Shown here: positions 15,321 through 24,243 of the stretch, one piece after another | Numbering within the stretch: position 1 is the stretch's first letter | Layout: every line of letters starts with the position of its first letter | IMG/VR virus record: IMGVR_UViG_3300030406_001002 | Span: 1-42,849 of that record | DNA: 42,849 bases | Origin: a virus | Direction: 5' to 3' (one strand) | The notes under the pieces: generated by a model | Seen by the model: only the letters and a program-made list of their open reading frames with translations | The model's database searches: none | What the model was told of the DNA's origin: nothing | Translations under genes and position numbers: made by a program

Positions 15321-18300
15321 TTTGTTTCTGTAATAACAAAACCTGAAGGGTCGTAAACATCAAAGCCCCAATTCTGTAAAACAGAAAGGCGGCCATTGCT
15401 CTCTGTTGGAGCATAGCTGCCAGAGACTTCTAATAAACCATCTTCACCATAAGAAATAGTCTCACATTTATAAACTTTCTTTTCTGTTGTCGTTGTTTTT
15501 ACTGTAAACAAAGATCCATTAGGAACTTGATAAAGCCTTGCCGAAATAACTCCTTCTGTACCGGGCTGCCAATAATAAACAGTCTCAAATGAATCAATAT
15601 CTTCTTTGCTAACAATTGTTCCATCATCTAATTTTGCTCCATTTCTAAATCTATTTGTATGCGTAACTTCTGAAACTAATCTGAAATAATCACCGGGAGA
15701 TAAACCTTCTACATATTGAGGAGCTGTTTTAAACGTCAGTCCATGATCAATTAAACGTCTTGATTTAATTGCAAAGTAAGCAAACCACAAAGCTTGCTGT
15801 CGAGAGGTGCAAAAACCAGACATGTCGAATGTTTCAACAGGATCAGTTTCAGATCCATTGGGTGATTGTTCTCTTACTAAAACTGATTTTGTTTCAGGGA
15901 ATCCATTTGCTTTTTCTTGTCTATAAAGAACAACAGCTTGAAATGTTTGTCTCTCTTCTGGACTTAAAAATGAAACCTGTAAATCATTAATATTGCCATC
16001 AGTAAATAAACATTTAATCTCAGGCAAATTTGTATTATGAATACCATATTCTCCATTGTGAATTAAGTTTCCTGACGCATTATATTTATCTTCATCAACA
16101 GGAATAGATGGCCTTAAACTAAATCTTCCTCCAATAATTGTAAAATCTAAAAGACAATAGCCAGCGTGTTCAAAAATAAAATCTCTTAAATTTAATTTAC
16201 TGCTAATTGTCCCATCCCAGAAGAATTTATTTCTTTCACAATATTTTGCTGCTCCTTTCATTTCCCTAAAGTCTATAGAATCTACTCCTACAAGTTTTCC
16301 TGCTCCTAGCTTAGTACTTGCTAATAACGTGTAGGCTATTTCAGGAAATAAATTAGAGGAATCTTCTGCTGCCCATGAGATACTGTCACTACTATTAATA
16401 GAAGAACTTAATAAGTTATATATTTTTATTCCTTTTTTAAAATAAGCAGAAAATTGACTAAAATTCGTCCATTCTTTTGAACTATTAATTTTAATTCCAG
16501 CAAAAGCTAAATCACTATATTTAGCAGGTTGTTCAACGTTACCTGTGTTGATTTCTGGTTTAAGTATTTCATTTACATACACAATTTCGTGCTCTGGATT
16601 GTTGCGGTTGCTGTTTTCATCTCCTTCAAACACGTTCCAATCAGCAAGCACATCATAAGGATTAAAGTTTTGTGATGCCCTTGTTGAGATTGAAGTTGTT
16701 TCGCATTGAAGTTGTACGTTAATTGTTCGAGCTGCTCCACTTGCATCTGTCCAAGGAATTTGAACAGTTTCTCCGTTTTGATAACCACTCCCTAAACTTG
16801 TCGAATCTAGTGACCATTGAGCAGTGTGATAAAACTGTCCTGTTTGATATTCATATTTTTGAATTGTCAAATTAACCCTTAAACCTGTACCGCTTCCACC
16901 TGTTGCTAATACATTTCCACTGAAATGAAGTAAGGGATTAACTACCCTTGGGGTAGTAATCCATGATTCTTCTATAACCCAATATTTACGAGGGTTTCCA
17001 CCGGGATAGTTAACATCAGCAGGATGGAACCATTGGCCGGGGTCTGCAGGTCTATATCTCTTGCCGTTGTATTCAAAATAAACAGTATTCCAAACAGCAT
17101 TAGAATTGGGAAAAGCAGTACTTGTTTGCGTTCCAGTAATAGTACCTCCATAGATTTGCCACATATAACCATGAGTTTCAAACCAATGAGGGTATCCAAT
17201 TTCTGTTAGTGAGGTGTCATTCCATAAGACAATTACTACCCCTGTGTTTTCATCAGGAGCATTTCTAGCAAAATTCCGTGTCTGCTCCCATCTTTGATCC
17301 GTTACTATTCCATCAAAGTTTGGATTCTCTTCCCATGTTGTTGCTCCATTTAACTTTGCAGATATAACATCTCCGCTTACTGTGCTTGCTGCTGATTCAC
17401 CTAATAACCATTCTTTATTAGATGCAACTGTTTCTGTGATTGTAAAATTTTCATCACCAGAAAATGCAATATCAAAACCATTAGAAGAAAAATGTGAAAC
17501 AGGTGCTGTTCCACTTCCGTCAGTTGCTAATAAATTAAATCTCTTACCCCATTTTTTATGTCTAGTAATGTAATTACCGGGATAAGGTTTAAACCTGTAT
17601 TCATATTGGTCTTTTGTAGGATGTGAAATAGTGATTGCATTGTATTGAGCTTCTGGAGTATTACCTTTAATGGCAAACAAACCAGTGTGATTATTTCCAT
17701 GTTCAGCTCCACTATTAATTAAATCTTGCCAAGTTGTGTCTCCTAATTTTCTTGCTTGTAGCATGAACAAAGAAATCCTATCTGCATAAGTTGAAACTTG
17801 TCCAAGTTGAATTTGTGTCCTGTCATTCCAAGCCCTTCTTAAGGCTTCTTCATTTGGTTGGCTTTGTACGTTGGCAAATTGGATTCTTTTATAAACAGTT
17901 GATTTAATTCCTATCTCAGTAACGTCACATTTTCTATTGTTAGAAACAGTTGCTAATGCAACTTTTTGTCCTGTGTAAATATCCCAACCATAATATAAAT
18001 CACGATGTCCTCTAGCAAAATTTAATTCTGTATAAGCAATTTGTTGACGATAATAAATAGGAGTTGTTGGATTTAAACTGTAAAAAGGATCTTTTCTTTC
18101 ACTACTATTAGGAGGTTCATACCAAACAGGATTATGAGCATGTATTGATAAGCTTTGACTATTAACAGGTATATCTAATTCACCTGATTCAACTACTCTA
18201 AGTGTATAAAATTTTGTTGCTTGAATAGTCCAAGGAGCAGGAGTATTATTATTTGATTCACAAACAACAATTGCAGTCCCAAATAAATATTGTTCACCTA

Positions 18301-19528
18301 CAGTTAAAAGGTTATCTGCACTTTCTCTGATTGAAGTGGTAAGGCTATCTACATCTTCTACTCCATGAGGTCTGTAATTAAAAGCATCTCCATTACTATT
18401 TTCGTGATCATAAACCGTTTGCAAAGCGTCAGCATCCGTTAAACCTAATATTTGATATTCAATTTTATCTCCTTCCGAAACAGAACGAAGACCTTTTGTT
18501 GTGCTGCCTCCTGCTTTTATAACACCTGCTCTTGTAGGCCATCTTGCAAATTCCACCTTTTTTCTTTTACGTTCTCCATCTTGAATTGACGATTGGTCTG
18601 CACCTCTAGGATCACGAATTAGCTCATAAGGAAGTCGGCAGATTTGACAATTAGGAATCGGAGAATAAACACCAAAAGATGTTTGTGTCGTTGGGTTTCT
18701 TGCTCCACTAAATGCCTTGCTGGTTAATTTAGGAGGAGAAGAACCTTCAGTTTGATTAGGTACACCAACTTCAAAAGGATCATTTCTATCTTGAGCAGAA
18801 GGAATGATTAGTTTTGATTTGGAGTAAGCATCGCCTTTGACAATTCTGTTATCACCTGAGTTGCTGCCATCTTTAAAGTAAAGTTTTACTTTGTAAGCGT
18901 TATAGGTATTTAAAAGAGTATCTCCTACTGCATAACCTTCATATTCAGGCTCAGCTCCTATGGTTCCATGAGAAAACAAAGCAAGTGCTTTTAACTGTTG
19001 ATATTTTCCAAGACTTACAAATTGCGACCATAAAAGTTGACTGTTAACTCTTATTCCGCCAAACAATTCATTATTAATTGTTGTTTGATTCGTAAAAACA
19101 AGAGGAATAGCATCTCCTATTTGAGCTAACGATTGAACTGAATTAAAAGAAGACTGAGGTGCAAACTTAGCATTTCCAATTGCATCAGCAGTTCTTCTTG
19201 ATCCTCCTTGCTTTTGCTCTTTTGGTTTAGGCGTTAATAAATAAGAAACAGTTGCGGCAGCAACAGCTATTCCTATGTTCACAATATTTGCAGCGAACCA
19301 AGTAGTTACAGGATCACAACGAATGTCAGGAATCAATTCATATCCTTTTGGCCTTTGTCCGTTATAAGCAGCAGTTTTATCTACAAATAACCAATACTCA
19401 TCTTCACTTAAACCTAAAAGCTTACATAGTTCTACTTCCGTTGGTAATAACAGCCTTCTACCGTAAGGGCGTTTAACGGAGACCACATCACCATTTGGCT
19501 TTCTAATGTCTTTCGGTAACTCAGCCAT
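15317..19528 (-). CDS. Tail tip protein, gpJ-like host-specificity protein (1403 aa)
   Basis: Residues 1-70 form an N-terminal domain (MAELPKDIRKPNGDVVSVKR). A hydrophobic helix at about 78-96 (ANIVNIGIAVAAATVSYLL) is followed by TPKPKEQ, as in lambda gpI/gpJ-type proteins. A long beta-rich central part and a C-terminal region with repeated fibronectin-like motifs (FRLVSEVTHTNRF, LYQVPNGSLFTVKT) follow. It should form the tail tip and contact the host. The start at 19528 lies 97 nt inside the upstream gene. I keep it because the N-terminal sequence is of the type I recall for cyanophage tip proteins. Confidence 0.8.
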   Translation of the reverse strand: MAELPKDIRKPNGDVVSVKRPYGRRLLLPTEVELCKLLGLSEDEYWLFVDKTAAYNGQRPKGYELIPDIRCDPVTTWFAANIVNIGIAVAAATVSYLLTPKPKEQKQGGSRRTADAIGNAKFAPQSSFNSVQSLAQIGDAIPLVFTNQTTINNELFGGIRVNSQLLWSQFVSLGKYQQLKALALFSHGTIGAEPEYEGYAVGDTLLNTYNAYKVKLYFKDGSNSGDNRIVKGDAYSKSKLIIPSAQDRNDPFEVGVPNQTEGSSPPKLTSKAFSGARNPTTQTSFGVYSPIPNCQICRLPYELIRDPRGADQSSIQDGERKRKKVEFARWPTRAGVIKAGGSTTKGLRSVSEGDKIEYQILGLTDADALQTVYDHENSNGDAFNYRPHGVEDVDSLTTSIRESADNLLTVGEQYLFGTAIVVCESNNNTPAPWTIQATKFYTLRVVESGELDIPVNSQSLSIHAHNPVWYEPPNSSERKDPFYSLNPTTPIYYRQQIAYTELNFARGHRDLYYGWDIYTGQKVALATVSNNRKCDVTEIGIKSTVYKRIQFANVQSQPNEEALRRAWNDRTQIQLGQVSTYADRISLFMLQARKLGDTTWQDLINSGAEHGNNHTGLFAIKGNTPEAQYNAITISHPTKDQYEYRFKPYPGNYITRHKKWGKRFNLLATDGSGTAPVSHFSSNGFDIAFSGDENFTITETVASNKEWLLGESAASTVSGDVISAKLNGATTWEENPNFDGIVTDQRWEQTRNFARNAPDENTGVVIVLWNDTSLTEIGYPHWFETHGYMWQIYGGTITGTQTSTAFPNSNAVWNTVYFEYNGKRYRPADPGQWFHPADVNYPGGNPRKYWVIEESWITTPRVVNPLLHFSGNVLATGGSGTGLRVNLTIQKYEYQTGQFYHTAQWSLDSTSLGSGYQNGETVQIPWTDASGAARTINVQLQCETTSISTRASQNFNPYDVLADWNVFEGDENSNRNNPEHEIVYVNEILKPEINTGNVEQPAKYSDLAFAGIKINSSKEWTNFSQFSAYFKKGIKIYNLLSSSINSSDSISWAAEDSSNLFPEIAYTLLASTKLGAGKLVGVDSIDFREMKGAAKYCERNKFFWDGTISSKLNLRDFIFEHAGYCLLDFTIIGGRFSLRPSIPVDEDKYNASGNLIHNGEYGIHNTNLPEIKCLFTDGNINDLQVSFLSPEERQTFQAVVLYRQEKANGFPETKSVLVREQSPNGSETDPVETFDMSGFCTSRQQALWFAYFAIKSRRLIDHGLTFKTAPQYVEGLSPGDYFRLVSEVTHTNRFRNGAKLDDGTIVSKEDIDSFETVYYWQPGTEGVISARLYQVPNGSLFTVKTTTTEKKVYKCETISYGEDGLLEVSGSYAPTESNGRLSVLQNWGFDVYDPSGFVITETK

Positions 19529-19812
19529 CCTTCCTCATAATAAGCTGCCATGCCGTAACCATCATCTGATTTGCATAAAGCAATTGCTCCTAGTTTAGGG
19601 GGTGAATCAACTCCCCACCTATTTAATTCTTCAAAAAAGATACTATAGTCTTTTTTCTTTAGTCTCCGATACCAAGAACGCTTTGGGTCAGGAGAACTTA
19701 TTCCATAACTTTTTAAAACTGTTCTGCACAAAGAAAGACAATCACCAGCTCCATGCTTTACAGGATCAGCTCCTAAACGATAAGGAAGACCAATTAATTG
19801 ATGTGGCTTCAC
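19432..19812 (-). CDS. NlpC/P60-like tail assembly protein, catalytic His absent (126 aa)
   Basis: The motif GLPYRLGADPVKHGAGDCLS with Cys25 matches the active-site Cys region of NlpC/P60 peptidases, the lambda gpK type found between tip genes. The second catalytic residue should be a His in a later strand. Here the region GDGYGMAAYYEEGWLSY carries no His, and only His4 and His20 occur in the protein, both before the Cys. It may be an inactive structural relative. It overlaps its upstream neighbour by 4 nt and the tip gene by 97 nt. Confidence 0.7.
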   Translation of the reverse strand: MKPHQLIGLPYRLGADPVKHGAGDCLSLCRTVLKSYGISSPDPKRSWYRRLKKKDYSIFFEELNRWGVDSPPKLGAIALCKSDDGYGMAAYYEEGWLSYRKTLESQMVMWSPLNALTVEGCYYQRK

Positions 19813-20273
19813 CTGTTTTGCAATGATCCAGTGACAGGCAAAGATCCCACAATGTCACGGGTTAAAACCTTATCTGGTGCGTTTGCTCCTACTGCATCAA
19901 TGGCACTTGTTAAAACAATCTCAATTGCTTCAGGGTCATAACTCATTGTGGACGCTAACCATTGTTCTCCTGTCAGTTGTTTCCTTCTCTCAAAATCTTC
20001 TGTCATTAACCATGTATCAACTTTAATGTGATATTTATTGCTTACGATCTCTTGTGCATAATTACTACTTAACTCATTATTTGCAAGGATCAAAGAAGAA
20101 GTCATGTTATCCCCTGATCTATTACGAGCTGCACCCTGATAAATAAAAGAAAGATATTGAAAACCGCTTATGGCAGGTGTAATTCTTCCATTCTGAAACT
20201 TGTCAGGTATTCCAGAAACATATCCATTGGGGTTGGTTACTGTTACGAAATTTGTTAATCCAACAAAGCTCAT
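19809..20273 (-). CDS. Minor tail protein, gpL-like position (154 aa)
   Basis: The protein begins MSFVGLTNFVTVTNPNGYVS. It has a central segment (QYLSFIYQGAARNRSGDNMT) of the kind seen in the DUF1833/gpL-like tip proteins that precede NlpC/P60 genes. The C-terminal half is polar with one likely helix (DFERRKQLTGEQWLAS). It lies between tape measure and NlpC-like gene, overlapping both by 4 nt, as in the lambda gpM-gpL-gpK order. No Cys cluster is visible, so an iron-sulfur role like that of lambda gpL is unlikely. Confidence 0.65.
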   Translation of the reverse strand: MSFVGLTNFVTVTNPNGYVSGIPDKFQNGRITPAISGFQYLSFIYQGAARNRSGDNMTSSLILANNELSSNYAQEIVSNKYHIKVDTWLMTEDFERRKQLTGEQWLASTMSYDPEAIEIVLTSAIDAVGANAPDKVLTRDIVGSLPVTGSLQNR

Positions 20274-22411
20274 AATCCTATGTTGCTCCTTCTGCTACGT
20301 GAATTTTGAAGGCTAGATAATGTTCTAGCTTCTCCAGCTTTTGCACCTCTAGCTGCTGCTGAATTAATAATTTGACCAATAGCAGATTTAGGAACAAATT
20401 CTTCAGAGTTAAAGTTCAATATTGGGCCAGAGTAATTAACAGTTGTTTGTGCATTAGCTCCACCACCTGAAGAAGATTGACCAGTACCAGGGATAACAGA
20501 TTCACCCCTAGCACCTGCGTTATATCGCTGCATTGACTGAGCCATCTTAGAGGCTGGAATTATATATTCATCCTCACCTGCTTCTCCTACAAGTCCCATC
20601 GTGGGCTTAGTAACTAAACCACCAGAACTAAAAGGTTTTATCCCGTTCTTTACATAGCCACCTTCTGCAAATGGCAAAATGTTTCCTATAGCAGTTCGTA
20701 ATGCCATGCTTGCAATCTGTTTTGCAATGCCAGCTAATGATTCCCCTAAAGATTTCGTTCCATCAATTAAACCCATGATTGCGTCTGTTAAACCATCTTT
20801 TATTGTCGTTTTTATATTCTCTAGCGTGTTTTTCCAGTTTTCCATGTTTTCGTCTCTTTTTTGAGCTGCTTTTGTCTCTGCTTCACTTAATTCCTCCGCC
20901 GCTTGCTTCATTTTTTTTGTCATTCCTATATATTTTCCAGTCAAGCGGTCAAACGTACCAACACCTTCAACCTCATAAGTTTCCCATTGCTTACCAGATT
21001 TCTCTTCCCATTTCTTCATTTCTTCTTGTAAAGCAATTGCTCCTTCTATCCCTTGAACCTCTTCTTTCTTTCCTTCTATCTGAGACGTAAGTTTCTTAGC
21101 TAATCTTCTATCCTTCCAACTATCCCCTAATTTACCTAGTTTTTCCTCTAAACGACCAATTTCCACCTCTAATTCTTTTGTCTTCCATGTTGCGTCTTCT
21201 ATCGAAACTGTTCCGTTCTCAATATTTTTCTTAAATGTATCCATAGGTGTGTCAGCACCTTTGATTTTATTAACAAGCCATTTGATTCCTTCGTATAAAG
21301 CCCAAACAGCCGCAACAGCCAACAAGAATTTAGCCGTCAAAGCAACAGCAGCAGCCGTCAAAACTCCTAAACCACCAGCAGCAGCAATTCCTATTTTTAG
21401 AGCCGCAAAACCAGCCGCAAGCGAAACAACAGCAGGAGCAACGATAAGAACAGCAGCAGCTAAAGCTGTCACAATAATCGCTGCTTTTTGAATTGCAGGA
21501 TTTAACTGTGCAAACCAGCCAACCAACGCTGTCATCGCTTTTACAATAGGAGTAACGGCTGGAAGCAGTTGTTTACCAACAGCAACAGAAAGATCTTCCA
21601 TTGCGTTTTGAAATTCTTTAAATCTTTGCAGCGCACTTTTTGAAACAATTGCTTCAACAGCTCCTCCTCCTTCTTCTTCAATTTTCTTTAAGGCTCGAAT
21701 AACAACATCTGAAGTAATTTTCCCTTGAGATCCAAGTTCTTTTAATCCTCCAACCGTCGTATTTAATTCATCAGCAATTGGTTTTAATAATGTAGGAACT
21801 TGCTCCGCCAAACTTCTAAATTCATCACCTTGCAACCTTCCAGAGCCTAACGCCTGTGCTAACTGCCTAAAAGCTCCTGAAGCTTCCGCCGCAGAAACTC
21901 CAGCCGTTGTTGCTGCTGTATTAAAGCCAAAGAAAGTTGTTTCAATGTCTTCCATCGAAACACCTAATGGTCTTAATCGGCCAATGATATTTGTAACACT
22001 GTCAGCCGCTTCAATATTTGACATTCCAAAAACCTTTGAGGCTCTTGAAGCTATCGCTTGTGCTTTTTCATATTCCCCATATTGCTCTGTTAATAACTTC
22101 ATCCGAACTTCTAACGCTTGCGCTTTTCCCGCCGTCTGAATTGCATTTTTAGCAAAGAACCCTAGTCCTGCTCCTGCAACTAAACTCCCAATATTTAAAC
22201 CACCTATTGCGCGTTTCAACTTCTCCATATCCGTCTGCACTTTCCGCCTTGTCTTCCTTACCTTGTTCCCGAATTTTGTCCAAGCGGTTTCGTTAAGACG
22301 CTGGAGCTTGCTTACCGACTTTGCTAATTGCTCTGTCTTAACCTTTAACTTTGCGGCTGCGGCTGCGGCTGGCCCAGTTATAAAATCAAGTTTTACTGAA
22401 GCAACAGCCAC
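20270..22411 (-). CDS. Tape measure protein (713 aa)
   Basis: The N-terminal 70 residues are basic and helical. Residues 130-250 contain the conserved segment SGAFRQLAQALGSGRLQGDE and FRSLAEQVP typical of the TMP_3-type tape measure domain. Residues 308-382 form a long hydrophobic block with several potential membrane helices, which may help DNA cross the membrane. Coiled coils follow at about 395-560. The C-terminus is Gly/Ser-rich. If the usual ~0.15 nm per residue holds, the tail would be about 105 nm long. No peptidase domain is apparent. It starts 26 nt after the gpGT stop. Confidence 0.9.
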   Translation of the reverse strand: MAVASVKLDFITGPAAAAAAKLKVKTEQLAKSVSKLQRLNETAWTKFGNKVRKTRRKVQTDMEKLKRAIGGLNIGSLVAGAGLGFFAKNAIQTAGKAQALEVRMKLLTEQYGEYEKAQAIASRASKVFGMSNIEAADSVTNIIGRLRPLGVSMEDIETTFFGFNTAATTAGVSAAEASGAFRQLAQALGSGRLQGDEFRSLAEQVPTLLKPIADELNTTVGGLKELGSQGKITSDVVIRALKKIEEEGGGAVEAIVSKSALQRFKEFQNAMEDLSVAVGKQLLPAVTPIVKAMTALVGWFAQLNPAIQKAAIIVTALAAAVLIVAPAVVSLAAGFAALKIGIAAAGGLGVLTAAAVALTAKFLLAVAAVWALYEGIKWLVNKIKGADTPMDTFKKNIENGTVSIEDATWKTKELEVEIGRLEEKLGKLGDSWKDRRLAKKLTSQIEGKKEEVQGIEGAIALQEEMKKWEEKSGKQWETYEVEGVGTFDRLTGKYIGMTKKMKQAAEELSEAETKAAQKRDENMENWKNTLENIKTTIKDGLTDAIMGLIDGTKSLGESLAGIAKQIASMALRTAIGNILPFAEGGYVKNGIKPFSSGGLVTKPTMGLVGEAGEDEYIIPASKMAQSMQRYNAGARGESVIPGTGQSSSGGGANAQTTVNYSGPILNFNSEEFVPKSAIGQIINSAAARGAKAGEARTLSSLQNSRSRRSNIGL

Positions 22412-22436
22412 TTTGTTCCGTTCTTTTTTATTTATT

Positions 22437-22969
22437 CTAACGATACTTTGCCCGTTTCATCTCGGCTTCTTGTTCTTCGTTTAAAAGATCAAAATAAGCC
22501 GACCAAATATACAGTTCTTCTAGCGTTACTTTGTTTACTAACTCAGAAAGCGTATAACCCAATTCACGAGCAACACCTAACTGCAATTTTGTTAAGTCAT
22601 TTTTCTTTAGCTCTTCCTTTATTTTTTTGGGTCTACTTCTTCTCCCTTATCTTCGATAACAGCAAGCATTAATGATTGTAAATCAGCGTCTCTGACTTCG
22701 TTTTTCAACTCAGCAGTATGACCAGCAGTAAAAAGCCTTTGACCGTTCTCGTCGGTAGCCTTTTGAACAAATAAACGTAAAGCAAAAGCGTTCAGATCAT
22801 CTTTCGTGCCTTTCTGTGCATATTCTCTTTCTGCCATTGTTAAAGGCGTTGTCCAAAACTCAAAAACATCACCATTAGATAAAGTAACTTCTTTTTTTGT
22901 AGAAGTTAAATTTGCAGCCTTCTTTAAACGCTCTAAAGGACTAAGAGACTTTGCCTTTGGTGATGCCAT
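22437..22969 (-). CDS. Tail assembly chaperone gpGT fusion by -1 frameshift (177 aa)
   Basis: A slippery run C-CCA-AAA-AAA-TAA lies at the end of the gpG frame. A -1 slip to CCC-AAA-AAA-ATA avoids the stop and adds 61 residues ending at the TAG at 22437-22439. The extension (LGVARELGYTLSELVNKVTL, then EELYIWSAYFDLLNEEQEAE) has the Leu-rich and W-x-A-Y-F pattern of lambda-type T extensions. Coordinates run from ATG 22969 to the TAG; the open frame changes at 22622-22631. The fusion should recruit tail tube subunits to the tape measure during tail assembly. Confidence 0.85.
22619..22969 (-). CDS. Tail assembly chaperone gpG (116 aa)
   Basis: The start is taken as the ATG at 22969 (MASPKAKSLSPLERLKKAA) rather than a TTG at 22996. 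It encodes a compact helical protein with a beta hairpin (EVTLSNGDVFEFWTTPLT), as in gpG-like chaperones. It ends at TAA immediately after the A7 run that drives the frameshift. It lies between the tail tube and tape measure genes, the position held by this protein in siphoviruses. gpG usually coats the tape measure in excess over gpGT. A terminator lies just upstream on the same strand. Confidence 0.85.
   Translation of the reverse strand: MASPKAKSLSPLERLKKAANLTSTKKEVTLSNGDVFEFWTTPLTMAEREYAQKGTKDDLNAFALRLFVQKATDENGQRLFTAGHTAELKNEVRDADLQSLMLAVIEDKGEEVDPKK
22622..22631 (-). other. Programmed -1 frameshift site
   Basis: On the minus strand the sequence is CCCAAAAAAA followed at once by TAA. 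It contains both CCCAAAA and AAAAAAA slippery heptamers in the correct reading register. Confidence 0.8.
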
Positions 22970-23007
22970 TTCAAATAATTGGGGTTGTATGTACAAATCT
23001 AGACAAT

Positions 23008-23037
23008 AAAAAACCCCTTAGCAACAGACCAAGGGGT
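23008..23037 (-). terminator. Intrinsic terminator after the tail tube gene
   Basis: The minus strand carries ACCCCTT (23037-23031), an 11-nt loop, and AAGGGGT (23019-23013), then TTTTTATTG. It sits between the tail tube and chaperone genes and would lower transcription of the tail-assembly and tip genes relative to capsid and tube genes. Confidence 0.85.
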
Positions 23038-23049
23038 GAAATAACACTA

Positions 23050-23808
23050 TTAAGAAGAAGAACTTAAGTCAAAGGATGGAGCACCTGTAGGTCTAAAGGC
23101 AATCTCAACCATTTGAGCATCGTCTGGATTAATGCTCCAGCTTGCAGAAAGCAAAGCAGCATCCATAGAAATACTTCTACTTAATGCTTCTGTTCCTTGC
23201 TTGTCTGTATAAAGCTTAAATGCAGCCCCGACTTGTTGACGTTGTAAAACATCTTCTACAAGCCTGTTAGATAAAGCAGCATCTTCGTCTGTAACGTAAA
23301 CACTTGCACTACCTGAGCCATCAGCAAAGCCCGGAATATAAGCTTTAAATGGTGCAGTTTGCCCTACAGTTTGACCAATAGTAGTTACGTCAATTTCTGC
23401 TCTTGTTACTTCAAAAGACCAAGATTGAACTTGACCAATAGCAGCATAGTCACTGTAATAAACTTCAAACTCATTAGGTGCTGCTGCTGTTCCTACATCG
23501 GTTAGATTTACAGCAGAACCGCCGTTGGTTGCTGAAACAGTCATAGCTCCAGAACTATTGGTATATGTTTTAACAAAATATTCAGTACCAGCAGTTAATC
23601 CAGCAGGTAAAGTTCCTGTTCCAGCTCCTCCAGAAGAAGAATCAACAACTCTAAACTTAACTGGATCACCTGCTTTTAAATTCAAGTAAGCCTGAACAAC
23701 CATAGTTTCAGTTCCAATGGTCACGTCTGACGGTGAAAAAGTGCCAGTGGTTCCAGCAGGTTTATAATAAAGTGCGCCTGAAGTACCAGACAGAACAGTG
23801 ACAGCCAT
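23050..23808 (-). CDS. Major tail tube protein (252 aa)
   Basis: The protein begins MAVTVLSGTSGALYYKPAGT. About residues 40-110 form an inserted Gly/Thr-rich domain with YFVKTYTNSS. The tube core is at 125-252 and contains VQSWSFEVTRAEIDVTTIG and ends IAFRPTGAPSFDLSSSS. Gene position between the tail terminator and chaperone, followed by a strong terminator, fits an abundant tube subunit. Two shorter relatives are encoded at 14880-13535. The protein should polymerise around the tape measure to make the non-contractile tail. Confidence 0.85.
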   Translation of the reverse strand: MAVTVLSGTSGALYYKPAGTTGTFSPSDVTIGTETMVVQAYLNLKAGDPVKFRVVDSSSGGAGTGTLPAGLTAGTEYFVKTYTNSSGAMTVSATNGGSAVNLTDVGTAAAPNEFEVYYSDYAAIGQVQSWSFEVTRAEIDVTTIGQTVGQTAPFKAYIPGFADGSGSASVYVTDEDAALSNRLVEDVLQRQQVGAAFKLYTDKQGTEALSRSISMDAALLSASWSINPDDAQMVEIAFRPTGAPSFDLSSSS

Positions 23809-23817
23809 TGAATTAAA

Positions 23818-24243
23818 TTAGTCTAAGTATGCATCAAATGTAGCTGAGAATTGCGTCTGAAAGAACGCTTCTTGCTCTGCTGGTTGTATTGTAGCTAATC
23901 CTGAACATGGTTCAAAAATAAGACTACTGAACTTAGCTCTGTCAAATTTATCTTTCACTCTTTCTCCTATGGTGTAATTCGCTCCGGCTCCTACTCCAAT
24001 AGGTGTAAAGATATCAATAGTTAAAGTTCCTGTTTGTCTATTAAATGATTTACCCGTAGCAGGTGCTTCTAAAGTTGCATAATTATTTTGACCAAATAAA
24101 AGGTAAACAGCAATCCAAGGAGTGTTATTAGGTGGAGTAAATGGAGCGTTTTGATAACTAACAGGGTAAGCAGGACTTAATGCCATCTCTGTTGCAATGC
24201 GGCCTTCTATAGCTGCTCTGACATCGTTAAAAGTACTGCTCAT
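23818..24243 (-). CDS. Tail terminator / tail-completion protein (141 aa)
   Basis: The sequence (MSSTFNDVRAAIEGRIATEM) begins with a helix as in DUF4128-type tail terminator proteins. It continues with VSYQNAPFTPPNNTPWIAVYL and the strand-rich TGTLTIDIFTP. In siphoviruses this protein caps the tube at the head-proximal end and sets the head-tail joint. It lies directly between the HK97 gp10-like gene and the tube gene, the usual place. The protein has no enzymatic motif. Confidence 0.75.
   Translation of the reverse strand: MSSTFNDVRAAIEGRIATEMALSPAYPVSYQNAPFTPPNNTPWIAVYLLFGQNNYATLEAPATGKSFNRQTGTLTIDIFTPIGVGAGANYTIGERVKDKFDRAKFSSLIFEPCSGLATIQPAEQEAFFQTQFSATFDAYLD

Noticed and set aside
22619-22996. 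Longer gpG start at TTG 22996
   Set aside because: ATG at 22969 gives the expected length and lies clear of the terminator region; the extra residues look non-coding.
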